NCBI GenBank assembly: GCA_002482865.1
Contig: DLGU01000109.1
Span: forward strand, 12,291 to 17,574
Reading direction: 5' to 3'
DNA: 5,284 bases
Source of the DNA: Porphyrobacter sp. UBA7686
GTDB lineage: Bacteria; Pseudomonadota; Alphaproteobacteria; Sphingomonadales; Sphingomonadaceae
Positions 1 to 5,157 of the stretch are shown here, one piece after another; the first letter of the stretch is position 1; the number at the start of each line of letters is the position of its first letter. The translations under genes were made by a program, and so were the position numbers. The notes under the pieces are model-generated. The model was not told the origin of the DNA, searched no databases, and saw nothing but the letters and a program-made list of their open reading frames with translations.

Positions 1-1119
1 CTCAGGAGCGGCGGCTTCATCACCATCGCCGACTTCCTCAAGAGCCGCTTCGGCCCTGCGACCGAGAGCCTCGCCGCTGTCGTGATCGCGCTCTCCGCCA
101 CCACCTGGTCAGCGGCGCAGCTGTTCGCCTTCGCCACCATCATCGCGAGCGCATCGGGGCTCGACTTCACCACCGGCCTGATCGGAGCCACGCTGCTCGT
201 GATGACCTACACCCTGTTCGGCGGGCTTGCCGGGGACGTTGTCACCGACATCGTGCAGGGCATCGTCATCGTCATCGCGATCCTCATCCTGTTCGCGTTG
301 ATGGCGGACGCCTTCGGAGGGCCGGCCGCCATGTGGGCCGCCGCGCCGCCCACCGTCTGGAGCTTCACCGCGCCCGGCGAGAGCTGGGTCGACCGCATCG
401 AGCTGTGGCTCATCCCCATTGCCGGCACCATGGTCAGTCAGGAGGCGCTGTCCCGCACGCTCGCCGCCAAGTCGCCCGAGGTCGCGCGGCGCGGCGCCTT
501 GTGGGGGGCGGCGATCTACCTCACCGTCGGGCTGATCCCGGTCAGCTTCGGCCTGTTCGGCCCGCAGCTCGCCCCGATCCTCGGCGTCACCTTCGGCGCG
601 GACGAGGCGTACCTCCCCAGCCTTGCCACCGCCCTGTTCCCGCCGTGGCTGCTCATCGTCTTCACCGGAGCGCTCGTTTCCGCGATCCTCTCCTCGGTCG
701 ACTCCGCCCTGCTCGCCGTCTCGGCCGTGGTGACCGAGAGCGGGTATCGCCGCCTCCGCCCCGACGCTTCCCCGCGCGCCATGCTGCGCGCCGCGCGGCT
801 GGCGACGGTGGCGGCGGCGGCGATCGCGGCGCTCCTTGCGATGCAGGGGGAGTCCTTACGCAACCTCGTGCTTGATGCCGGAGCCATTGCCGCGGTGCTG
901 GCGGTGCCGATCATCGCCGGGCTCGCCGGCTCCACCGCCCGCCGCGCGGCGCTCGCCGCAATCGTGGTGCAGATGGCGGTCTTGGGCGTGCTCGACTGGG
1001 GCCTCGGCTTGCCCGGCGCCTTCCTGTGGATGGTGGCGAGCGGGACTGCGACCTTCGCCGCGGTCGCAGCCCTGTCAGCCCGCCGCAGCGCCGCGCCGCG
1101 CGCTGTTGGAGACACATGA
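1..1119 (+). CDS. Sodium:solute symporter (SSS family), 5'-truncated by window edge
   Basis: Inner-membrane secondary transporter that would couple sodium entry to uptake of a solute; the solute cannot be read from the sequence. The frame is open from the first base, so the true start lies outside the window; the GTG at 82 is internal. About 372 residues are visible of the roughly 450-550 usual for the family, so the first few helices are missing. The visible start has the family-typical T-I-A-D-F-L-K-S-R-F-G loop, followed by alternating long hydrophobic helices and short loops. The segment at bases 679-705 reads S-A-I-L-S-S-V-D-S, matching the helix with small and hydroxyl residues that contributes to the Na2 sodium site in this LeuT-fold family. 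The protein ends in a basic, alanine-rich cytoplasmic tail with TGA at 1117-1119. It is GC-rich like the host and convergent with the next gene, with 43 bases between them. Confidence 0.93.
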   Translation, partial: LRSGGFITIADFLKSRFGPATESLAAVVIALSATTWSAAQLFAFATIIASASGLDFTTGLIGATLLVMTYTLFGGLAGDVVTDIVQGIVIVIAILILFALMADAFGGPAAMWAAAPPTVWSFTAPGESWVDRIELWLIPIAGTMVSQEALSRTLAAKSPEVARRGALWGAAIYLTVGLIPVSFGLFGPQLAPILGVTFGADEAYLPSLATALFPPWLLIVFTGALVSAILSSVDSALLAVSAVVTESGYRRLRPDASPRAMLRAARLATVAAAAIAALLAMQGESLRNLVLDAGAIAAVLAVPIIAGLAGSTARRAALAAIVVQMAVLGVLDWGLGLPGAFLWMVASGTATFAAVAALSARRSAAPRAVGDT

Positions 1120-1162
1120 GACACTGTCCAGGAACCGAAAACCGGCCCCCGCACGGCCCCGC

Positions 1163-1759
1163 TTAGGGAGTATTCCCGCGCAGCCTTGCGATAAAGGCGT
1201 CCAGATCCTCCTCCGCGCCGTCATCCCCCTCCGCAGCCTCGCCCTCACCCTCGTCCTCCCAATCCTCCTCGTCATATTCCTCGTAGTCCTCGTCATCCCA
1301 TTCCATCACCGCCGGCGGATCGAGCAGCAGCGCCACCCGCTCCTCAAACTCCGCCGCGACCTTGTGCACCTGGTGCGAGGCTTCGATCCGGTCGAGCCGC
1401 GCGAGGTGCGCCAGCAGCAGCCGCCCATCGTAGCGCGTGCGGGTCGCCACCTCCTCGCCGTGATAGAACACGGTCTCCTGCACCCCGTTGAGCGCCCGGT
1501 CGGCCAACACCTCCTCGACCTGCGGCCGCGCCAGCACCAGCGCCGCATCCCACAATTGCCGGAACTCGGTCGAGGCGCGCCGCATCCGGTACAGATGCGC
1601 GCGGCTCACCCCCGCCTGCTGCGCCGCCGCCCGCACATTGCCCCACTGCGCCAGCGTCTGCACGAAAGCCGCCTGCACCTCGCGCGACAGATCAGCGGCA
1701 AGGCCCGCCGGATCGACAATCTGCGTTGACGGCGCGGACGGGGGAGAATGATCGGACAT
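1163..1759 (-). CDS. Helix-turn-helix protein with acidic C-terminal tail
   Basis: A 198-residue probable DNA-binding protein. Residues about 40-62 (G-N-V-R-A-A-A-Q-Q-A-G-V-S-R-A-H-L-Y-R-M-R) form a clear helix-turn-helix of the type seen in small phage-terminase-like and transposase-like proteins. The F-R-Q-L-W-D-A-A segment that follows is a usual continuation. A middle region (R-A-L-N-G, F-Y-H-G-E-E-V, R-Y-D-G-R-L-L-L-A-H-L-A-R-L-D-R) resembles conserved hypothetical proteins I recall from sphingomonads. Residues about 153-185 are almost wholly Asp, Glu and Gly, with a few Tyr and Trp. I chose the ATG at 1759 over the GTG at 1783 because GAGGAG sits 7 bases before it. The stop is TAA at 1163-1165. 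The regulatory target is unknown; the gene could be a regulator or a domesticated phage-derived DNA-binding protein. Composition matches the host chromosome. Confidence 0.85.
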   Translation of the reverse strand: MSDHSPPSAPSTQIVDPAGLAADLSREVQAAFVQTLAQWGNVRAAAQQAGVSRAHLYRMRRASTEFRQLWDAALVLARPQVEEVLADRALNGVQETVFYHGEEVATRTRYDGRLLLAHLARLDRIEASHQVHKVAAEFEERVALLLDPPAVMEWDDEDYEEYDEEDWEDEGEGEAAEGDDGAEEDLDAFIARLRGNTP

Positions 1760-1766
1760 AAGGCAA

Positions 1767-1772
1767 CTCCTC
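1767..1772 (-). promoter_or_regulatory. Shine-Dalgarno for the HTH gene
   Basis: On the minus strand GAGGAG lies 7 bases before the ATG at 1759. This decides the start: the longer reading from the GTG at 1783 would place this site inside the coding region. Confidence 0.7.
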
Positions 1773-1846
1773 GGCAAAACCACGCCGCAGCGGGCGCAAG
1801 GCGCAGGAGCGTATCAGCGGCAAGTCGCTGTAGGAAAGTAACTAAT

Positions 1847-1884
1847 CCTCCCCTTTAGGGGAGGGGGACCATGCGCAGCATGGT
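1847..1884. repeat. Double palindromic intergenic element
   Basis: Two adjacent perfect palindromes. CCTCCCCT-TT-AGGGGAGG (1847-1864) has 8-base arms, and ACCATGC-GCA-GCATGGT (1868-1884) has 7-base arms. The following GGAGGGGC (1885-1892) can also pair with the first arm, allowing one larger alternative fold. I recall this combination as a recurring intergenic sequence in sphingomonad genomes; that memory is unverified here. Confidence 0.65.
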
Positions 1885-1938
1885 GGAGGGGCGCTTTTGT
1901 TTTCCGCATCGCCTCCGCGGTGCGAAATCCTCGCTCAT

Positions 1939-1954
1939 GCGACCTGAAGGTCGC
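1939..1954. repeat. Perfect inverted repeat, 7-base arms
   Basis: GCGACCT-GA-AGGTCGC is a perfect inverted repeat with a two-base centre. No T-run follows on either strand, so it does not look like a classical intrinsic terminator. It may be part of the same REP-like cluster as its neighbours. Confidence 0.5.
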
Positions 1955-1981
1955 GTCGCTGCGGGCGGCCGGTCGGCCTTG

Positions 1982-2026
1982 CGGGCCTACGGCCCGACGA
2001 TCCTCCCCCTCCCCCCGCGGGAGGGG
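1982..2026. repeat. Pair of GC-rich hairpins
   Basis: CGGGCC-TAC-GGCCCG (1982-1996) and CCCCTCCC-CCCGC-GGGAGGGG (2006-2026) are two perfect hairpins ten bases apart. The second echoes the CCTCCCC/GGGGAGG arms of the element at 1847-1864, suggesting related repeat units. A role in transcription cannot be read from the sequence. Confidence 0.5.
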
Positions 2027-2081
2027 AGCGAGACTTGGGTCTGCGCAGCAGGCCCTAGTCGCAGCCGGGAGGGGGGATCTT

Positions 2082-2146
2082 TGCGCCCTACCGCTGCGCT
2101 ACTTGAGGGCGCATTTTCTGCCCTACCGCTGCGCTACATGAGGGCG
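2082..2146. repeat. Two-copy 35-base tandem repeat with palindromic ends
   Basis: A 27-base unit beginning GCCCTACCGCTGCGCTAC and ending GAGGGCG occurs at 2085-2111 and again at 2120-2146, a period of 35, with one mismatch (T versus A). Each copy can fold: copy one has 8-base outer arms TGCGCCCT (2082-2089) and AGGGCGCA (2106-2113), while copy two keeps only GCCCT and AGGGC. The unit ends about ten bases from the stop of the neighbouring small gene. Confidence 0.75.
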
Positions 2147-2156
2147 GGCACCAAAA

Positions 2157-2396
2157 TCACCAGATCGGCAAGCGCCCATCCCCGCAAATCAACCGCTCAT
2201 TGGCGAGCGTGACGGCGCGGATGTCCTCCGGCGTTTCAACCTTCACCCCAATCCGCCCGGCATCCACATGGGCGAGCCAGCTGGCGATAAACGCCTCCCC
2301 GCCCGGATCGCGCAGATCGGTCGGCCCGACAGGCAGCTTGCGCGACGGATCATAGGGCGAGGGGTTAGTGAGATAGAGCTCGGTACACGTAATCAT
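2157..2396 (-). CDS. Small hypothetical protein, 79 aa
   Basis: I do not recognise this gene. The 79-residue product has no signal peptide, membrane helix or metal-binding cluster. It starts M-I-T-C-T-E-L-Y-L-T-N-P, has a mixed polar sequence with a predicted helix around E-A-F-I-A-S-W-L-A-H-V-D, and ends L-P-I-W; two cysteines (4 and 71) lie far apart. The frame could extend to 2453, but the added residues are arginine-rich and look non-coding. The ATG at 2396 has AGGAG 10 bases upstream, a slightly long spacing. The stop is TGA. GC content and codon choice match the host flank rather than the low-GC operon on its right. A protein-like composition and a plausible ribosome site are the main support. 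Confidence 0.55.
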   Translation of the reverse strand: MITCTELYLTNPSPYDPSRKLPVGPTDLRDPGGEAFIASWLAHVDAGRIGVKVETPEDIRAVTLANERLICGDGRLPIW

Positions 2397-2453
2397 CCGC
2401 GCGGGTCTCCTGCGAGAGAGGACAAGACGCACCGACGACCCGAGCCGCCACAA

Positions 2454-2610
2454 GACCGCCCCCGCCGCGTCAGGGCTGCGCGGAGCCGAGGGGCGCGGAG
2501 GGCGGATGCGGTGCGCGCGGGTGGGCTGGCGCGGGCGGGAGGGTATTGGGGATCGGGGGTGTAGGAAAGGGGCCTAAGACAAGATGAACAGGACGGAAGA
2601 ACGCGACGAT
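2454..2610. other. G-rich spacer and composition boundary
   Basis: This stretch separates the small gene from the low-GC operon. The plus strand is strongly purine- and G-rich between about 2465 and 2570 and shows no credible gene. Composition falls abruptly after about 2600, just before the stop codon of the 484-residue protein. I found no terminator hairpin after that stop. Confidence 0.5.
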
Positions 2611-4065
2611 CTACACGGCTGATAAGCTCTCTAGATATCGAACAGCTTGCTCAATCTTTCTGTGGCTCGCTCTGGACCCATACCCCGAACGCAACCACAT
2701 TTTACCTAAATTTTTGAGCTTCTCTTTTTCGGCGATAGAGGCATTCTCGAACATTAAGAGGAATATATCTACCCACGATCGCATGTCTAATCTTGCACGA
2801 CTCAGCCATTGCATAGCTAAATCTCTCCGCAATTCTTCATCAATCAAACCGTGGAATTTGCTCCAAATATTCACCCATGATGTCAAATTACCGCCTGAAC
2901 GGCTAAGCCAATCGACACCTATATCTATTAAATCGTATGACTTATCTCGCTCTACGACCTTAAGAAAAAGCGTCGACCACACTACTGTCGATCGCGGATA
3001 GCGAACCACCCAATCGCGAGTTTTTCTAAAAAATGGTTCAAATTCGCTATCATATTGCCTGAACGGATAGACAAGAATCCCAGCAGCGTCAGATGTTAAG
3101 GTTGGCAGTTTTTCGACATAATCGATAGCTAAGCTCCAAGCCTCACGAGCGCGATCCTCATAGGAAAACGCACTAGACCAAAGGGAAACCCAGACTCTGG
3201 ACGAAGGATTATTCTGCTGTAGTTCTTGCCTTAATCCTGAGCTTGCAATTTCGGTAAGTAGCTTACGGTTCCGAGAGGAGATATTGCCTAATCGATTAAA
3301 CAGTGTCCTCCAAAAATCGTCCGTGATGCGGCTGGATTCTAAAGCTTTCAGTGCGTGTTTTATGACAAAATCGGAATCGTCGAAATCTAGTATAAGCAGG
3401 AATATCTTTGGAGCATCTCCATAAAACCCGTAATCCTGATCTAACCTAAGCGAAGCAAGGCCAACAAGCTCCTTGCGCTTGTAGCCTTGGCCCCAAAGGC
3501 GGATCCATATTTCAGTCCAATCTTTCAGAGAAAATTCAGACTGTAATTTCGCAAAGTCTTCCGACAACGCGTCATACTCAGGCTCATAGATATCAGAAAT
3601 ATCTTGCAGCGCTTCTTCTACGACACGAAACAATTTCTTTTCGCGCCTTGCCCAATTGGCTATAATTCCAGCATTACCAAATACATCTGCACATTCTCGA
3701 ATCGCCAAATGCTGAAGATCTCGATCATTTAAAAGCGCCGATAGTTCAACGGCAACAAATGGGTTTGCGATGCCTATGCCCATTAGGGCCTCTCGCAATT
3801 CGTCTAGATGCAAAACAAAAAGCTGCCCATCTTCATGATGGAAAGCCAAAAATCCCTTGAGGCCCACATCAGTCACATGTGGTGGGGGAAGAATATCAAT
3901 CTTATCAAAGGTCGACGTATCAACTGGTAGAAACTCAACTACCCTTCCAGAAATATCAAGGTTTTGCGCATAGGCGTCATTTGAGCCCTTACGAGAAAAG
4001 ATGGGCAAGCAAAATCCGTAAGGACAACCAGAAAACTTTCTAACTTCTACAAGATTGTAGTTCAT
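2611..4065 (-). CDS. Tryptophan-marked helical-repeat protein, 484 aa
   Basis: I do not recognise this as a named protein. Residues 1-175 are a mixed region starting with C-P-Y-G-F-C (14-19) and probably globular. From about 180 to 460 the chain is built of helix pairs with W-x-x-x-W/F in the first helix and W-L or W-V in the second. W352, W386 and W420 are spaced exactly 34 residues apart, as are W363, W397 and W431, so the last units are regular 34-residue alpha-alpha repeats like TPR solenoids. Earlier units near 183, 252 and 292 are less regular. Such repeats usually bind protein or ligand; similar W-rich repeats occur at the C-termini of some prokaryotic STAND/NACHT-type proteins (from memory). 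There is no NTPase motif, signal peptide or membrane helix. The ATG overlaps the stop of the upstream gene (ATGA) and has AGGGGA 8 bases before it. Low GC suggests transfer. Confidence 0.85.
   Translation of the reverse strand: MNYNLVEVRKFSGCPYGFCLPIFSRKGSNDAYAQNLDISGRVVEFLPVDTSTFDKIDILPPPHVTDVGLKGFLAFHHEDGQLFVLHLDELREALMGIGIANPFVAVELSALLNDRDLQHLAIRECADVFGNAGIIANWARREKKLFRVVEEALQDISDIYEPEYDALSEDFAKLQSEFSLKDWTEIWIRLWGQGYKRKELVGLASLRLDQDYGFYGDAPKIFLLILDFDDSDFVIKHALKALESSRITDDFWRTLFNRLGNISSRNRKLLTEIASSGLRQELQQNNPSSRVWVSLWSSAFSYEDRAREAWSLAIDYVEKLPTLTSDAAGILVYPFRQYDSEFEPFFRKTRDWVVRYPRSTVVWSTLFLKVVERDKSYDLIDIGVDWLSRSGGNLTSWVNIWSKFHGLIDEELRRDLAMQWLSRARLDMRSWVDIFLLMFENASIAEKEKLKNLGKMWLRSGYGSRASHRKIEQAVRYLESLSAV
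2683..3012 (-). repeat. 34-residue protein repeat region within the 484-aa gene
   Basis: This span encodes residues about 352-461, where tryptophans recur with a 34-residue period: 352-386-420 in the second helix and 363-397-431 in the first helix, with a last W457 shifted by three. The DNA itself is not visibly repetitive, so these are old, diverged repeats rather than a recent tandem duplication. Confidence 0.7.
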
Positions 4066-4865
4066 ACCGAAAATCCCCTAGATTTGCAGTAGTCCATAAA
4101 TTTGTAGAAGATTATTCCATGATAATGCGATAGATTTAAAGAATACAAATCGTAAGTTATTGGTTCAGAATTCCAGCGCAAAATAGCATCACGGAGGTCG
4201 GCATTATCTAGATAATTAACCGGCAAAATTATTGCTGACGGTGGATTTATTGAAAAATCGATCGGGTCACGAGTTTGAATTTCGATTGAAAAGCGGCGAT
4301 CGTCGAAGGCCTCTGGTGTCCCGTCACCAGCCAACGCCCGAACCGCAAGCATCTCGGCATCAAAAACAGAAAGATCAAATTCCTTGATTAAATCCTCTTC
4401 GCTTTTTGGCTGTCCCGCCACGTATCGTTGAAATGATCCAAACAAAGCTGACACGATCCGGTTCGGCGCATCGGGATTGCGCGTCTCGAAATTCTCCCGA
4501 GGTATGTTCTGAACGTAGCTCGGATAAAGGCCATTTGCATGCCCCCCACTATCAAAAGGATAGACTCTTTCGATTGGGAATCCCGGCAGTTGATCAAATA
4601 TAAAACAAGTTGGAAGTTCCCAATGATGAGGCTGGCTCTCGGGCCTTCCCCATCTGTAGGCAGGGCGTCCTAGAAAAAAATATAGCAACTGTTCATTGAA
4701 AACATCACACTCAGTCGGTTCTAACCCAGATGCTTTGACCAACTCCCTAAGATTTAGAGATTTCGTCGAATGAACGAGAGGTAACCCACCCGAAATACTA
4801 GAAATCGTGTTTCTTGACAAAAAGTCGTCGAAAGGGGATGGTCTGTTACCGGAAGAACTTGCCAA
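4062..4865 (-). CDS. Hypothetical protein, 267 aa, possible ADP-ribosyltransferase-like enzyme
   Basis: First gene of a two-gene operon; not a family I can name. Motifs in order: L-P-L-V-H-S-T (H32), a helix leading to G-L-E-P (47-50), L-Y-F-F-L-G-R-P-A-Y-R (61-71), T-C-F-I-F-D (86-91), Y-P-F-D-S-G-G (102-108), R-F-S-I-E-I-Q (191-197) and I-I-L-P (212-215). An early H-x-T strand, a Tyr-containing strand and a later E-x-Q strand recall the H-Y-E layout of ADP-ribosyltransferases and DarT-like enzymes, with H32, Y62 or Y70, and E195 as candidates. This is inference; the spacing is unusual and no glycine loop confirms it. There is no signal peptide or membrane helix. The start is TTG at 4865, supported by AGAGGA 7 bases upstream. 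The frame stays open further upstream to 5042 but offers no ATG, GTG or other TTG. The TGA overlaps the next ATG. Low GC compared with the flanks. Confidence 0.8.
   Translation of the reverse strand: MASSSGNRPSPFDDFLSRNTISSISGGLPLVHSTKSLNLRELVKASGLEPTECDVFNEQLLYFFLGRPAYRWGRPESQPHHWELPTCFIFDQLPGFPIERVYPFDSGGHANGLYPSYVQNIPRENFETRNPDAPNRIVSALFGSFQRYVAGQPKSEEDLIKEFDLSVFDAEMLAVRALAGDGTPEAFDDRRFSIEIQTRDPIDFSINPPSAIILPVNYLDNADLRDAILRWNSEPITYDLYSLNLSHYHGIIFYKFMDYCKSRGFSV
4074..4079 (-). promoter_or_regulatory. Internal Shine-Dalgarno for the 484-aa gene
   Basis: AGGGGA on the minus strand lies inside the last codons of the upstream gene, 8 bases before the ATG at 4065. Together with the ATGA overlap (4062-4065) it indicates translational coupling of the pair. 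Confidence 0.6.
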
Positions 4866-5042
4866 TCGTCGATCCTCTAAGTTCGTGTTCTCCGTGACGG
4901 CAATTTCGCCAATCTCGATGAGACGATTGCCATAAGCGGACGAATAAGCCCAGACAGCATACGCTGCAATGGGATTGCCAAATTGGTCGGAACACGGGCC
5001 AAATTGAGCAGCGAAGCTGCGGCGTTTGAAAGCCCTCGCGCC
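4866..5042. other. Leader region between the uvrA relic and the operon
   Basis: These 177 bases have intermediate composition. On the minus strand the frame of the 267-aa gene stays open throughout but lacks a usual start codon. It should contain the operon promoter; the best candidate I could see (TTGCAG, 17 bases, TATTCG) is too poor to call. A short hairpin GCAGC-GAA-GCTGC at 5008-5020 lies 22 bases beyond the relic uvrA stop and could be a weak terminator remnant, though only a short run of mixed A/T follows it. Confidence 0.45.
4873..4878 (-). promoter_or_regulatory. Shine-Dalgarno supporting the TTG start
   Basis: AGAGGA on the minus strand, 7 bases before the TTG at 4865. It is the main reason to accept a TTG start, since this reading frame has no ATG or GTG between its upstream stop (5043-5045) and the conserved-looking H-S-T region. 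Confidence 0.6.
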
Positions 5043-5126
5043 TCAACGCCCCAATAGCGGCGTGAGATATTGCCCGGTGAACGAGAGCGGTTCTTTCACC
5101 ACTTGCTCGGGGGTGCCTTCGGCGAT
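5043..5126 (-). pseudogene. Duplicate, diverged 3' end of uvrA (27 codons plus stop)
   Basis: Read on the minus strand this encodes I-A-E-G-T-P-E-Q-V-V-K-E-P, S-F-T-G-Q-Y-L-T-P-L-L-G-R and TGA. This is the C-terminal signature of UvrA. By my count 21 of 27 residues match the intact uvrA end at 5158-5238, and both stop right after the final Arg. At DNA level the two are clearly diverged, mostly at third positions, so this is not a fresh duplication. No start or ribosome site belongs to it. It begins directly after a CCTTCGACAGGCTC-type sequence. It is best read as a displaced remnant of another uvrA allele, left by recombination or by an insertion at the gene's end. Confidence 0.8.
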
Positions 5127-5157
5127 CCTTCGACAGGCTCTGGACAGGCGTGGTTGC
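5127..5157. repeat. Short spacer with a CCTTCGACAGGCTC repeat-like sequence
   Basis: These 31 bases separate the intact uvrA stop from the duplicated uvrA end. The CCTTCGACAGGCTC at 5127-5140 matches a short sequence I recall as widespread between genes in sphingomonads and relatives. Its edge coincides with the point where similarity to uvrA resumes, which suggests that the repeat marked a recombination junction. Confidence 0.45.

Larger units (their letters stand above)
1784..2156. other. Gene-free intergenic region rich in hairpins
   Basis: I see no convincing coding sequence here; the open frames read as low-complexity, arginine- and proline-rich shadows. The region holds at least five perfect inverted repeats (1847-1864, 1868-1884, 1939-1954, 1982-1996, 2006-2026) plus a two-copy direct repeat at 2082-2146. 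Such stacked GC-rich palindromes are what intergenic REP-like elements look like in sphingomonads (from memory). It lies upstream of the HTH gene and directly downstream of the 79-codon gene, so some hairpins could act in termination, but none is followed by a convincing T-run. I could not pick a promoter for the HTH gene with confidence. Confidence 0.6.

Noticed and set aside
1120..1162. Terminator between the convergent symporter and HTH genes
   Set aside because: No stable hairpin with a T-run on either strand could be found in the 43-base gap.
836..1729. Plus-strand 297-codon frame across the symporter end and HTH gene
   Set aside because: It is a GC-rich shadow frame; its composition (Arg/Pro/Ser/Trp-rich, then Arg/Leu/His-rich) is artefactual and it covers two well-supported genes on different strands.
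2085..2146. tRNA-like D-arm sequence (GTAGCGCAGCGGTAGGGC on the minus strand, twice)
   Set aside because: There is no anticodon stem, T-arm (GTTCGA-type) or acceptor pairing around it; it is explained by the short palindromic tandem repeat.
1871..2212. Plus-strand 113-codon frame through the palindrome cluster
   Set aside because: It is low-complexity, crosses several perfect inverted repeats, and runs into the opposite-strand small gene; no ribosome site supports it.
1829..2569. Ten-base direct repeat TGTAGGAAAG at 1829-1838 and 2560-2569 as attachment-site repeats
   Set aside because: It is too short, does not bracket the low-GC segment, and no integrase is present; probably chance or a shared intergenic motif.
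4941..4980. Promoter TTGCAG-17-TATTCG for the operon
   Set aside because: The -10 box matches only about half of the consensus and no other feature supports it; in GC-rich alphaproteobacteria such a match is not informative.
4846..5046. Minus-strand 66-codon open frame overlapping the operon leader
   Set aside because: It starts with TTG, has a Cys/Trp/Arg-rich composition unlike a real protein, and overlaps the better-supported 267-aa gene start.
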